Below, piece by piece: positions 26,593 through 36,130 of a stretch of 64,000 nucleotides of DNA. The notes below the pieces were generated by a model. That model was not told the origin of the DNA and made no database searches. It saw only the letters and a program-made list of their open reading frames with translations. The position numbers and the translations under genes were made by a program. The DNA is taken from positions 62,001 through 126,000 of the forward strand of contig JAYPOZ010000001.1 of NCBI GenBank assembly GCA_038131165.1, in the 5' to 3' direction. This stretch comes from UBA6544 sp038131165 (GTDB taxonomy: Bacteria > Pseudomonadota > Alphaproteobacteria > UBA8366). The stretch's first letter is position 1, and every line of letters starts with the position of its first letter.

Positions 26593-28293
26593 ATGACTAC
26601 ATACGATTATATCATCGTCGGCGGCGGTTCCGCCGGAAGCGTCCAGGCCAACCGGCTGTCGTCGCGGAGTTCCAATCGGGTGCTGTTGCTGGAAGCCGGC
26701 ATCGACACGCCGCACAACCAAGTGCCGGAGGAAATTCTCGACAGCTATCCGGGCAAGGTCTATTTCAACCCGAAATTCATTTGGAACGGTCTCAAGGTCC
26801 ATATCGGACCTCAGTCCCACAACAATCCGGACGAAAGACCCCCCGCCAAGCAATACGAGCAGGCGCGCGTCATGGGCGGCGGCTCCAGCATCAACGGCCA
26901 GCTCGCCAACCGGGGAGCGCCGACCGACTATGACGAATGGGGCGAGCGCGGCGCGGAAGGCTGGAGCTGGGAGGCCTGCCTGCCCTATTTCAAGAAGGTC
27001 GAGCGCGATCTCGATTTCGACGACGCTTTCCATGGCCAGGAAGGCCGCATCCCGGTGCGGCGCATATTTCCGGACCAGTGGCCGGGCTACGTCAAAAGCA
27101 TCGCCGCCGCCCTCGAGGAACAGGGCGTCGAGTACCTGGCGGATCAGAACGGCGCGTTCCGGGACGGCTATTTCCCGGTCACCATGTCGAATCTCTACGA
27201 TCGGCGCGTCTCCGCCGCCATCGGCTATCTCGACCCGCAAACCCGCCGGCGCGAGAATTTGCGCATCGAGGCCGAGACCCAGGTGAAGGAGATCCTGTTC
27301 GAAGGAACGAAGGCCGTCGGCGTCGTCGCGGTGCAGCGCGGCCAGGAACACACCTTCAAGGCCAAGGAGATTATTCTGTGCAGCGGCGCCATTCACTCGC
27401 CGGCCATGCTGCTGCGCGCGGGCATCGGCCCGGTCGGCCATCTGCACGAGATGGGCATCGACGTGCGGCTGGAGCGTGCGGGAGTCGGCCAGAACCTGAT
27501 GGAGCACGCCGCCGCCGCCATGTCCGCCTGGATGCAGCCGGACGCGAGGCTCAACGACATGACGCGGCGTCACATCCATATCGGCTGGCGCTACTCCTCC
27601 AACATGCACGACGCCCCTGCTGGCGACATGTTCGCGGCAGTGGTCGCAAAATCCGCCTGGCACGCGGTCGGCGACCGCCTCGGCTCTATGCTCGCCTGGG
27701 TCAACAAGACCTACTCGACCGGCCAATTGACCCTGAACTCCAGCGACTGGCGGACGGAGCCGACGGTCGAGTTCAACATGTTGTCCGACGCGCGCGACCT
27801 CGACCGATTGATGGATTGCTATCGCCGCGTCGCCGCAATCTTCCTGTCCTCCGCCGTTCAGGCCGTTACGCGCGACGCCTTCCCGTCGGCATACAGCGAA
27901 CGCGTTCGAAAGGTCGGCACGGTGACGACGCGCAACAAGGTCCTCACCGGAGTATTGGCGCAGATGATGGACGGCCCTTCCTGGTTCCGGAAATGGCTGA
28001 TCGGCTCCTTCATCACCGAAGGCGACAGCATCGACGTGCTGCTGACGGACGACGAGGCGCTGGCCGAATACCTGAAACGCAGCGTGACCGGCACCTGGCA
28101 TGCGTCCTGTACCAACCGGATGGGTCGGGCCGACGATCCCATGGCGGTGACCGACAACCAGGGCCGGGTCCACGGCGCCCAGGGCCTACGCGTGGTCGAT
28201 GCGTCGATCATGCCTTGCGTCCCCTGCGCCAATACCAATTTCCCGACGCTGATGATCTCCGAGAAAATCGCCGACACGATCTTGAAGGGATAA
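26593..28293 (+). CDS. GMC family FAD oxidoreductase
   Basis: 566 residues. The FAD-binding GGGSAGSVQANRL is at the N-terminus, the GMC signature ARVMGGGSSINGQLANRG near residue 95, and the active-site region TWHASCTNRMGRAD plus CANTNFPTL at the C-terminus. GMC enzymes oxidise alcohols (choline, glucose, long-chain alcohols). Cytosolic; no signal. It is in the same operon as the TauD-like, ABM and VOC genes, so an alcohol from that pathway is the likely substrate. Confidence 0.92.
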   Translation: MTTYDYIIVGGGSAGSVQANRLSSRSSNRVLLLEAGIDTPHNQVPEEILDSYPGKVYFNPKFIWNGLKVHIGPQSHNNPDERPPAKQYEQARVMGGGSSINGQLANRGAPTDYDEWGERGAEGWSWEACLPYFKKVERDLDFDDAFHGQEGRIPVRRIFPDQWPGYVKSIAAALEEQGVEYLADQNGAFRDGYFPVTMSNLYDRRVSAAIGYLDPQTRRRENLRIEAETQVKEILFEGTKAVGVVAVQRGQEHTFKAKEIILCSGAIHSPAMLLRAGIGPVGHLHEMGIDVRLERAGVGQNLMEHAAAAMSAWMQPDARLNDMTRRHIHIGWRYSSNMHDAPAGDMFAAVVAKSAWHAVGDRLGSMLAWVNKTYSTGQLTLNSSDWRTEPTVEFNMLSDARDLDRLMDCYRRVAAIFLSSAVQAVTRDAFPSAYSERVRKVGTVTTRNKVLTGVLAQMMDGPSWFRKWLIGSFITEGDSIDVLLTDDEALAEYLKRSVTGTWHASCTNRMGRADDPMAVTDNQGRVHGAQGLRVVDASIMPCVPCANTNFPTLMISEKIADTILKG

Positions 28294-28297
28294 TCGA

Positions 28298-28714
28298 ATG
28301 AGCAAGCCCATCACCCCCGCCGGCCTTGATCATGTGGTACTCCGCACCGGCCGATTGCGGGAGATGATCCGTTTCTACGAATACATGGTCGGGTGTTCCG
28401 TGGAGCGCACGGTGGACACGCTCGGTCTCTATCAGCTGCGGGCAGGTGCCTCGCTGATCGATCTCGTCGATGCCGACGGAGAACTCGGCAAGCGGGGCGG
28501 CCCGCCGCCGGGCGAAAAGGGCCGCAATATGGATCACTTCTGCCTGCGCATCGACCCCTGGGACGAGGCGGCGATCCGCAAGCATCTGGAAGAACACGGC
28601 GTCGAGGCGCCGGAGACCGCCGACCGCTACGGTGCGGACGGTACGGGACCGTCGATCTACGTTCGGGACCCGGACGGCAATACGGTAGAATTCAAGGGCC
28701 CGCCGAACCCTTAG
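28298..28714 (+). CDS. VOC superfamily protein
   Basis: 138 residues. GLDHVVLRTGRLREMIRFYEYMVG begins the fold; FCLRIDPWDE and the closing IYVRDPDGNTVEFKGP carry the metal-binding His and Glu. Glyoxalases, dioxygenases and isomerases share the fold. It starts 4 bp after the GMC gene and closes the operon. Confidence 0.87.
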   Translation: MSKPITPAGLDHVVLRTGRLREMIRFYEYMVGCSVERTVDTLGLYQLRAGASLIDLVDADGELGKRGGPPPGEKGRNMDHFCLRIDPWDEAAIRKHLEEHGVEAPETADRYGADGTGPSIYVRDPDGNTVEFKGPPNP

Positions 28715-28834
28715 GTGGCTTCACGGGCGCCCTTGACCTTTCCGGATGCCATATGGATGTCTGTATGGATTCCATTTTAACGTGTTGGCGCACGCATCAT
28801 AACGGATACGGAATCAATCAAGCAGGACAGTAGA

Positions 28835-29587
28835 ATGCGCGATACCCGTGTAAAGCAGATTCGGAGACGATTGTATTTCAGCGCCCACGAGCGCATCCGC
28901 AAGCTCCCCTTGGCCGTCTTCGCAGCCATCATCCTGTCGAGCTGTGCGCTTCAGCTCGAACCGAGCTACGACGCGAGGATCGTGAAAGAAATCGAGACAT
29001 TGACGCTCGACACACAAACATTCTTCGCATCGATTACGAACGGTATTCCGGCCGCAGGCTTTTCGGAACGGGAGAAGGCTTATGCTGCCTTGGCGGGGCG
29101 CGCGGCGGCCATCAAGATCTATGCGGAAGCACGCCCCGCGCCGTCCGGCCGATTGGTCGGCTTCTTTCAAAATTTGATCTCCGTCCCTCCGCCTCCCAGT
29201 CTCAGCGCGGCGGCCGGAGGCGACCGGTCGTCGGGGTCCCCAAGCGAAGACCGGTACGAGAATGCGACCGCGGGCTATATGGAGGATTATCTTCGAAACC
29301 TTAAACGGCTAGCCGACAAGGACAAAGAGAACGCCGCGACAGTCGGCGACCTCTCTCGGTTCGAGGCCGCGCAGGCGGGTTACCGCGATGCGCTCGCCGC
29401 ATATCAAAAAGCCTATAGCGAGTGGGTGAGCGGCCGCGGCCTGAAACCGGCCGATATCGGCCCCGCGCCGACTCCGCCCTTGGGCAAGGTATCCGAGCGG
29501 TATGTCGGCCTTCGGCAAATCGTCCTCAACGATATTCTGCATGACGCGCTTTTCTATGAGCGCGACATTCTCAATCGCAAACGCTGA
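28835..29587 (+). CDS. Putative lipoprotein of unknown function
   Basis: 250 residues. A long basic N-terminus precedes a hydrophobic stretch ending in the lipobox LSSC (C37), so the mature protein should be lipid-anchored. The rest is helical and charged, with a proline/glycine/serine linker (SVPPPPSLSAAAGGDRSSG). AGGAC sits before the ATG. I recognise no family. A second unknown gene follows after 30 bp, so the two probably work together. Confidence 0.6.
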   Translation: MRDTRVKQIRRRLYFSAHERIRKLPLAVFAAIILSSCALQLEPSYDARIVKEIETLTLDTQTFFASITNGIPAAGFSEREKAYAALAGRAAAIKIYAEARPAPSGRLVGFFQNLISVPPPPSLSAAAGGDRSSGSPSEDRYENATAGYMEDYLRNLKRLADKDKENAATVGDLSRFEAAQAGYRDALAAYQKAYSEWVSGRGLKPADIGPAPTPPLGKVSERYVGLRQIVLNDILHDALFYERDILNRKR

Positions 29588-29617
29588 CGAGCAAATAGCG
29601 GAAAGGAGCAATCGGCC

Positions 29618-29977
29618 ATGAGCATCTCCGTCGACGATCTGATTGGTGACATCGGCAATGTCATGAACGACATCCTCACCAAAGACGTCAAATTGCTACG
29701 AGGCTATTCCGAGACAAAGGCCAAATCGATCGCACGGTACACCAAACTCATCGCCGAAAGCTATGCCGCCGGTGAAATCGACGAAGCCGAGTTGCAGGAA
29801 GAACTCGACGAACTCAATTTAATGATCGAGCGGTTCGTTCGAAATCTGAAGGCATTGACGAACACGACTGTGGAACGTTTGATCGCGGGCGTGACGAATG
29901 TTCTCTACGGTGCGATTCGAACGGCCGCCACTGGCGCCGGAGTGCCGCTTCCGGCCCTCGATCTCGGCGAAGGATAG
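29618..29977 (+). CDS. Small helical protein of unknown function (119 aa)
   Basis: Opens with SISVDDLIGDIGNVMNDILTKDVKLLRGYSETKAKSIARYTKLIAESYAAGEIDEAELQEELDELN, an amphipathic helix pair, and ends in an apolar, glycine-rich segment (LIAGVTNVLYGAIRTAATGAGVPLPAL) that may touch the membrane. GGAAAGGAG is a strong ribosome site. It is cotranscribed with the lipoprotein gene upstream. No family recognised. Confidence 0.6.
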   Translation: MSISVDDLIGDIGNVMNDILTKDVKLLRGYSETKAKSIARYTKLIAESYAAGEIDEAELQEELDELNLMIERFVRNLKALTNTTVERLIAGVTNVLYGAIRTAATGAGVPLPALDLGEG

Positions 29978-29998
29978 AACTTCACGGCAAAATCTCCG

Positions 29999-31390
29999 TC
30001 AGGCGCGGCGCCAGATCGTCCCTTCGGGTTTATCCTCAAGAACGATCCCGCTTGCAGTGAGTTCATCCCGGATACGGTCGGATTCGGCAAAATTCTTCTC
30101 CGCTCGCGCCCCGGCCCGCAACGCAATCAATCGCTCGATTTCAACCTCGTCGAGCCCGGCCCCGCCGGCGGGCCGCCAGGTGAACCAGTCATCGGGATTC
30201 TGTTGGAGCAAACCGAGTATCGACGCCGCGTCGCGGAGATTGGCCGCCGCACTTCGCCGTGGCGCTTCTTCCGAGGCATTGTTCAAACGGCGCAACATCG
30301 AGTGAAGCTCCGTCAGCGCCAGAGGTGTGTTCAAATCATCCGACAACGCCGACAGGATCGCCTCATTGGGCGGCCCTTCGGCCCCCTCCCCCTCCGCGAT
30401 CATGCCCGCGACACCGCGCAGCGCACCATAAAATCGATCCAATTCCCGTTTCGCCTCGTCCAAGCCGTCTTTGGTGAAATCGAGCGGTTGGCGGTAATGC
30501 GACTTTAGCAGGAGCAAACGCACCGCTTCGCCCGGGAATTCCTGCAGCAGTTCGTTGATGGTGTAGAAGTTGCCGAGCGATTTCGACATCTTCTCCCCTT
30601 CCGACATCAGATAGCCGTTGTGCATCCAGTATTTGGCAAAGCCCTGTGCCGGCGTCTCGCACAGGCATTGCGCAATTTCGTTCTCATGGTGCGGGAAGAT
30701 CAGGTCCTGCCCGCCACCGTGGATGTCGAAAGCCTGCCCCAGATACTTCGTCGCCATGGCGGAGCACTCGATGTGCCAGCCCGGACGGCCGCGGCCCCAG
30801 GGGCTCTCCCAGCCCGGCAATTCGGCGCTCGACGGCTTCCAGAGCACGAAATCGGCGGCATCCTTCTTGTAGGGCGCCACATCGACCCGGGCACCCGCCA
30901 CCAATTCGTCGCGACTGTGCCGCGAGAGCCGTCCATAGGCCTCCCAGGACGGCACGTTGAACAGCACATGGCCGTCCGCCTCGTAGGCGTGGCCCCGCTC
31001 TATCAGATCGGCGATCATCGCCTTCATTTCCTCGACGTGATCGGTCGCGCGTGGCTCCACGTCCGGCGGCAAGGCGCCCAGGGCCGCGATATCCTCATGG
31101 AACTGCGCCGTCGTCCGCTTGGTGATCTCGCCGATGGACTCGCCCGATTCCGCCGAGCGCGCGTTGATCTTGTCGTCGATGTCGGTGATGTTCCGCGCGT
31201 AGGTCACCTTGGGATGCAGCCGCTTCAGCAATCGGTACAAAACGTCGAAAACGACGATGGGACGCGCATTGCCGATATGCGCGTAGTCGTAGACCGTCGG
31301 TCCGCAGACATAGAACCGGACATGCTCCGGGTCGTGCGGTACGAAGTCGACCTTCCGGCGCTGATAGGTATCGTGGATGCGCAGGCTCAC
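29999..31390 (-). CDS. cysS: Cysteinyl-tRNA synthetase
   Basis: 463 residues. C29 begins the zinc/substrate site, HIGN is at residues 38-41, the WHIECSAM segment supplies further zinc ligands, and the class I KMSKS loop is present as GEKMSKSLGN. Length and motifs are those of a complete enzyme. Its start lies 78 bp after the old nadE stop codon on the same strand. Confidence 0.97.
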   Translation of the reverse strand: MSLRIHDTYQRRKVDFVPHDPEHVRFYVCGPTVYDYAHIGNARPIVVFDVLYRLLKRLHPKVTYARNITDIDDKINARSAESGESIGEITKRTTAQFHEDIAALGALPPDVEPRATDHVEEMKAMIADLIERGHAYEADGHVLFNVPSWEAYGRLSRHSRDELVAGARVDVAPYKKDAADFVLWKPSSAELPGWESPWGRGRPGWHIECSAMATKYLGQAFDIHGGGQDLIFPHHENEIAQCLCETPAQGFAKYWMHNGYLMSEGEKMSKSLGNFYTINELLQEFPGEAVRLLLLKSHYRQPLDFTKDGLDEAKRELDRFYGALRGVAGMIAEGEGAEGPPNEAILSALSDDLNTPLALTELHSMLRRLNNASEEAPRRSAAANLRDAASILGLLQQNPDDWFTWRPAGGAGLDEVEIERLIALRAGARAEKNFAESDRIRDELTASGIVLEDKPEGTIWRRA

Positions 31391-31468
31391 GGGTTCGCCT
31401 CAATCAGGAGTAAATCTCAGCTTCGCGGCGTTACTCGTAACAAAGTCGCGCCGTGCCGTCCACGCCAA

Positions 31469-31570
31469 CTACAATATGCGCCGAAAGCTGTTGGTGATCG
31501 GATAGCGGCGCTCACGGCCGAAGGCGCGATGAGTGATCTTGACCCCGGGCGGCGCCTGGCGGCGCGTTTA
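31469..31570 (-). pseudogene. Detached C-terminal tail of nadE beyond two ochre codons
   Basis: In frame after the nadE stop, the sequence still spells the conserved NAD synthetase tail: TRRQAPPGVKITHRAFGRERRYPITNSFRRIL and then TAG at 31469-31471. The family normally reads LLDxAEYKRRQAPPG; here the E-Y-K codons are TAA TAA ACG. The tail is therefore lost, read through, or the bases are wrong. Confidence 0.75.
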
Positions 31571-33133
31571 TTACGCGAGGTCGAGCAATTGCCAGACCCC
31601 CTGCACCGTCTCCGGATCGTGATCGCGGGCGACAATTTCGGCAACGCTCATCTCGCCCTCGATCAGGCAGCGCAGGATGTCGTCCAACTCGTCGTAGGGC
31701 GGCAGGGAATCCTCGTCCTTCTGGTCCGGGCGCAGCTCCGCAGAAGGCGGTTTGGTGATGATCCGCTCCGGAATGACACGGCCGGAGGGGCCGAGCAAGC
31801 CTTCAGGCCTGTGCTGGTTCCGCCAGTGGCAAAGTTCGAACACGGTCGTCTTGTAAACGTCCTTGAGCACGGAATAGCCGCCGCACATGTCGCCGTAGAG
31901 CGTCGCATATCCCACCGACATCTCCGACTTATTGCCCGTGGTCAGCAGCATGTAGCCGAGCTTGTTGGAAATTCCCATCAGGATGAGGCCGCGGCTGCGC
32001 GCCTGAATATTCTCCTCGGTCACGTCGGCTGCCGCATCGCCGAAGATCGGCTCCAGCATGCCCTCGAACGCGGTCATCGCCGGCTGAATGCCGACCTCGT
32101 CGAGCTGCACGCCCATCAGCTTGGCGGCCTCCTCGGCGTCTTCCAGACTCTCGCGGCTGGTATAAGGCGACGGCATCATGACGCAGCGGACCCGGTCGGG
32201 ACCCAGCGCATCGACCGCCACGGCCGCCGTAATCGCCGAATCGACGCCACCCGAAAGGCCGATCAGCACTCCCGGAAACCCGTTCTTTTCGACGTAATCC
32301 TTGAGGCCGAGCGTCATCGCCAGATAGATGGATTCCAATCCCTCGGACGGTTTTTCCAGCAAGCCCGGCTCGCACCTCCAAACGTCGTCGTCGCCGCGCC
32401 GCCAATGGGTGGTGACCACCGCCTCGCTCCAACCGGGCGCCTGCACGGCAAGCGAATGGTCCGCGTTGAGGACGAAGGACGCGCCGTCGAAAACCAACTC
32501 GTCCTGGCCGCCGATCTGATTGACGTAGACCAGCGGCAAGCCGGTCTCCGTCACCCGGGCAAGCGCGTGCTGGAGACGTTGATCGGTCTTCGAGATGTCG
32601 TAGGGCGAGCCGTTCGGCACCAACAGGATTTCGGCGCCTGATTCCTCGAGACATTCCGGCACGTCGGGGGTCCAGATATCCTCGCAAATCGGCACGCCGA
32701 TCCGCACCCCCTTGAAATCGATCGGCCCGGGCATCGGGCCGGGTGCGAAGACGCGCATCTCGTCGAACACGCCGTAATTCGGGAGGTCATGCTTGAACCG
32801 CATCGCCGCGACGGCACCGTTCGCAAGCAGCAGGGCCGCGTTATAGGTCTTTCCCTTGTCGCGCCAGGGTGCCGTGAGCAGAACCGCCGGCCCGCCGTCG
32901 GCCGTCTCTTCCGCAAAAGCCGTCACCGCCGCTTCCACCTTATCGAGAAAGAACGGTTTCAGGACAAGATCCTCCGGCGGATATCCGGAGACGACAAGTT
33001 CGCTGCAGACGACAAGATCGGCGCCATCCGCCGCGGCCTGGGCGCGGGCGGCGCGGACCTTCTCGATATTGCCGTTTATGGCGCCAACCACAGGGTTCAG
33101 CTGGGCCAGCGTAATGGTCAATCGATCTGTCAT
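31571..33133 (-). CDS. nadE: Glutamine-dependent NAD+ synthetase, ending early
   Basis: 520 residues. The N-terminal nitrilase-type glutaminase has the triad E45, K114 and C150 (GVPICEDIW). The synthetase domain has the ATP pyrophosphatase loop SGGVDSA at 294-300. It makes NAD from deamido-NAD. The open frame stops at TAA (31571-31573), directly followed by a second TAA, although another 32 codons of recognisable NadE sequence continue downstream in frame. Full length would be 554. Since NadE is usually essential, a base-calling or assembly error is a real possibility. Confidence 0.93.
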   Translation of the reverse strand: MTDRLTITLAQLNPVVGAINGNIEKVRAARAQAAADGADLVVCSELVVSGYPPEDLVLKPFFLDKVEAAVTAFAEETADGGPAVLLTAPWRDKGKTYNAALLLANGAVAAMRFKHDLPNYGVFDEMRVFAPGPMPGPIDFKGVRIGVPICEDIWTPDVPECLEESGAEILLVPNGSPYDISKTDQRLQHALARVTETGLPLVYVNQIGGQDELVFDGASFVLNADHSLAVQAPGWSEAVVTTHWRRGDDDVWRCEPGLLEKPSEGLESIYLAMTLGLKDYVEKNGFPGVLIGLSGGVDSAITAAVAVDALGPDRVRCVMMPSPYTSRESLEDAEEAAKLMGVQLDEVGIQPAMTAFEGMLEPIFGDAAADVTEENIQARSRGLILMGISNKLGYMLLTTGNKSEMSVGYATLYGDMCGGYSVLKDVYKTTVFELCHWRNQHRPEGLLGPSGRVIPERIITKPPSAELRPDQKDEDSLPPYDELDDILRCLIEGEMSVAEIVARDHDPETVQGVWQLLDLA

Positions 33134-33312
33134 CGGTTTTGAACGTCTGCTCCGGGTGGCATGGCGTGACTGTCAAACGTGTCACAGAGAGTGGCAAGGT
33201 CCTATGCAAAGGACTATTCTTTTTGGAAAGTTAGTCACCGTGCCCGCCCGCGCAAGGCACAATTCGCGGAAACGGTGAACGCCGTTTGTCCAACGAGAAG
33301 GGATTTCGCCGA

Positions 33313-34152
33313 ATGCCCGACGACTTGAGCGCAGATTCGGAATACGGACCCGGTAAATTCCGGGCACTCTTCGAAAGAGGCTTGGATTTCGCCATAGATC
33401 GGATGCTGCGCCGTGCCGAAGCGCAGGGCGGATCCGTATCCGCGGACGACCTGCGGGACGAGCTGGCCCAATTCAAGCGGAATCCCGATGCCGATACGGC
33501 CGAATTCTTCGAGGACGCCTGGCGGGAATGTACGTTTGCGGTCGAGCGGCTGCGCTGGGACCAGGAACGCCGGTATCCCTTCGAGCGCCTGATGGTCAAT
33601 ACTTTCGTCCACCTCCTCCCGACCGGCGATCAGGTCCCGATCCAAGGCGAACATCTTTCGCGGCGGATCATCCCGGGCTTCGTGTCCGCCATGTTGCAGA
33701 TGCTGGGCGAAGAGTTGAGCGACAAGTACGAGGACTTTTGCCGCACCATGGTCTCCCGGCTCAAGGCGCAGCACGGCAACGCGTTCAACTGGGACATGGT
33801 CCATCACGATCCCGACGCGGCGGAAGTGGTTACGGAAGTTTTGATCACCATCTGTCACCACTTCATCGACATGCGGAAACGCCGTCGTTGGCTCACCGAC
33901 GTCATCAACGGACACATGGGAGCGCCCACGGCCGCCCAGGATGTGCCCTTCGAGGAAATGGAATGCCACCGGCTGATTTCCGCGATGTACCAGCCGCTGC
34001 GGGACGCGATGAACACGCCGGAAGGCGAATCGCGCATTACCGAGCGCTATGGCCGCGACCGGGCCCGCATGTTGCGCGCGGTCTTCGCCGAAATCACCCG
34101 CGATCACCGGGAACTCTCGCTCGGCTTGAGCAGCCAGCCGACGACCGCTTGA
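33313..34152 (+). CDS. Protein of unknown function (279 aa)
   Basis: Soluble, acidic, mostly helical sequence (FRALFERGLDFAIDRMLRRAEAQGG, FEDAWRECTFAVERLRWDQERRYPFERLMVNTFVHLLP), with histidine-rich stretches (MVHHDPDAAEVVTEVLITICHHFIDM). No signal peptide or known motif. GAGAAGGGA precedes the ATG at 33313; a TTG nine codons upstream is a weaker alternative. It is followed after 32 bp by the E1 alpha gene, so it may belong to that operon. Confidence 0.6.
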   Translation: MPDDLSADSEYGPGKFRALFERGLDFAIDRMLRRAEAQGGSVSADDLRDELAQFKRNPDADTAEFFEDAWRECTFAVERLRWDQERRYPFERLMVNTFVHLLPTGDQVPIQGEHLSRRIIPGFVSAMLQMLGEELSDKYEDFCRTMVSRLKAQHGNAFNWDMVHHDPDAAEVVTEVLITICHHFIDMRKRRRWLTDVINGHMGAPTAAQDVPFEEMECHRLISAMYQPLRDAMNTPEGESRITERYGRDRARMLRAVFAEITRDHRELSLGLSSQPTTA

Positions 34153-34184
34153 CCCTGAATCGCTGCGACAGAGAGGAGCCATCG

Positions 34185-35162
34185 ATGCAACCGACGCCAG
34201 AGAAACAGCGCGAGATGTTGCGACAGATGCAGACCATTCGCCGCTTCGAGGAACGCGCGACCCGGGATTACATCGCCGGCGATATCTACGGCGTGGTCCA
34301 CAGCTATATCGGCGAGGAAGCGGTCGCGGTCGGCGTCTGCTCGGCGCTGGAAGACGGCGACAAAATCATCAGCACCCATCGCGGTCATGGCCATTGCATC
34401 GCCAAAGGCGCCGATCTCGACCGCATGATGGCCGAGCTTTACGGGCGCGAGACCGGCTATTGCAAGGGCAAGGGCGGCTCCATGCATATCGCGGACTTCG
34501 ATATCGGCATGCTGGGCGCCAACGGGATCGTCGCGGGGGGCATTTCGATTGTCACCGGGGCCGGATTGGCGGCGCAGATGGACGGCAACGGCCGGGTGGC
34601 GGTCTCTTTCTTCGGCGACGGTGCCTCCAACGCAGGGCCTTTTCACGAATCGATCAATATCGCCGCCGCCTGGAAACTGCCGATGCTCTACGTGTGCGAG
34701 AACAATCTCTATGCCGCGAATACGGCGTCGACCCGCACCCTCGCCCATCCCGACGTCGCGGCCCGGGCGCAGGGCTACGGCATTCCGGGGGTCATTGTCG
34801 ACGGCAACGATATTTTCGCCGTCCACGAAGCCGCGACCGAAGCGGTCGCGCGCGCGCGCGCCGGCGAGGGGCCGACCCTGATCGAATGCAAGACCTATCG
34901 CTGGGGACGGCATACGGAGCGCCCGACCCAGGCTGAGCCCCGTCCCGCGGCGGAAGTGGCGGCCTGGAAATTGAAGGATCCGATCCCCCGCCTGAAGGCG
35001 GCCTTGCAGGAGCATCAGGGCCAGCTGAGCGACGAGGAGTGGGAGGAGATGGACCGAGAGATTTTGGCGCGGATCGAAAGCGCCGTGACGTTTGCCAAGG
35101 CCAGCCCCTTTCCGAAGCCGGAGGCGGCACTCGACGACGTTTTCGCGGAGGCGGCGGAATGA
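34185..35162 (+). CDS. TPP-dependent dehydrogenase E1 component, alpha subunit
   Basis: 325 residues. The TPP motif begins GDGASNAGPFHESINIAA and ends CENNLYAANT; the loop HRGHGHCIAKGADLDRMMAELYGRETGYCKGKGGSMHI is typical of acetoin and pyruvate dehydrogenase E1 alpha. It decarboxylates a 2-oxo acid or splits acetoin with TPP. The stop overlaps the beta-subunit start (ATGA). No E2 or E3 gene is present in the visible region. Confidence 0.9.
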   Translation: MQPTPEKQREMLRQMQTIRRFEERATRDYIAGDIYGVVHSYIGEEAVAVGVCSALEDGDKIISTHRGHGHCIAKGADLDRMMAELYGRETGYCKGKGGSMHIADFDIGMLGANGIVAGGISIVTGAGLAAQMDGNGRVAVSFFGDGASNAGPFHESINIAAAWKLPMLYVCENNLYAANTASTRTLAHPDVAARAQGYGIPGVIVDGNDIFAVHEAATEAVARARAGEGPTLIECKTYRWGRHTERPTQAEPRPAAEVAAWKLKDPIPRLKAALQEHQGQLSDEEWEEMDREILARIESAVTFAKASPFPKPEAALDDVFAEAAE

Positions 35163-36118
35163 GGGAAATCACGTATGCCCAGGCCGCAACCGAAGCCCTT
35201 GTCGAGGAAATGCGGCGCGATCCGAAGATCTTTCAGATGTCGACCGACGCTGAACCGGCGCTGGTGGACGAGTTCGGCGAGGAGCGCATCCGCGCGACGC
35301 CAATCGCCGAAAGCGCCTTCACCGGCATGTCCATCGGCGCCGCCGGTTCGGGATATCGCCCCGTCGTCAATTGGCGCCAGATTACCTTCGCCTTCGTCGC
35401 CATGGACCAGATCGTCAATCAGGCGTCCAAGATCCACTACATGTTCGGCGGCCAGACCACGTTTCCGGTCACGTTCCGCGCGGCCGTCGGCGGCGGCACA
35501 AAGCTGGCGGCGCAGCACTCGCAGAGCCCGTATTCCATGTTCATGAACCTGTCGGGCATGAAGATCATTCTGCCGTCGACGCCTTACGATATGAAGGGCC
35601 TGCTGAAATCCGCCATCCGCGACGATAATCCGGTCATTTCCTTCGAAGCCAACCGGCTGCTCGGCTTCAAAGGCGAGGTGCCGGAGGAGGATTACAGCGT
35701 CCCGATCGGCGTTGCCGATGTGAAACGCGAAGGCAGCGACATCACCGTGATCGCCATCGCCTGGATGGTCCACGAAGCCTTGGCGGCCGCCGAGATAATG
35801 GACAAGGAAGGCGTGTCCGTCGAGGTCGTCGATCCGCGGACATTGGCGCCGATGGATGCGGGGACGATCCGCGCTTCGGTGCGCAAGACCGGACGGCTGA
35901 TCGTCGCCGACGAGGCGGGCCCGACCGCCGGCGCATCGGCCGAGATCCTCGCGCTGGCGACGGAAGACGCCGACACCTTCGCCGCGCTCAAGGGACCGGC
36001 CCGGCGGGTTTGCGCGCTCGAGGCGCCGATTCCCTACAGCCCCGTGTTGGAAGATCACGTGTTCCCGAACCGCACCCGCATCGCCGATGCGATCCGGGAG
36101 ATGATGGCCGCAAGCTAG
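35159..36118 (+). CDS. TPP-dependent dehydrogenase E1 component, beta subunit
   Basis: 319 residues; transketolase-like pyrimidine domain with EITYAQAATEALVEEMRRDP and RATPIAESAFTGMSIGAAGSG, then the C-terminal domain (VEVVDPRTLAPMDAGTIRASVRKTGRLIVADEA). Pairs with the alpha chain to bind TPP. Family examples include pyruvate, branched-chain and acetoin dehydrogenases. A hydrolase follows after 12 bp; in acetoin systems the E2 protein is related to alpha/beta hydrolases, which may be why such a gene is here. Confidence 0.9.
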   Translation: MREITYAQAATEALVEEMRRDPKIFQMSTDAEPALVDEFGEERIRATPIAESAFTGMSIGAAGSGYRPVVNWRQITFAFVAMDQIVNQASKIHYMFGGQTTFPVTFRAAVGGGTKLAAQHSQSPYSMFMNLSGMKIILPSTPYDMKGLLKSAIRDDNPVISFEANRLLGFKGEVPEEDYSVPIGVADVKREGSDITVIAIAWMVHEALAAAEIMDKEGVSVEVVDPRTLAPMDAGTIRASVRKTGRLIVADEAGPTAGASAEILALATEDADTFAALKGPARRVCALEAPIPYSPVLEDHVFPNRTRIADAIREMMAAS

Positions 36119-36130
36119 AAGGAGAACCGA

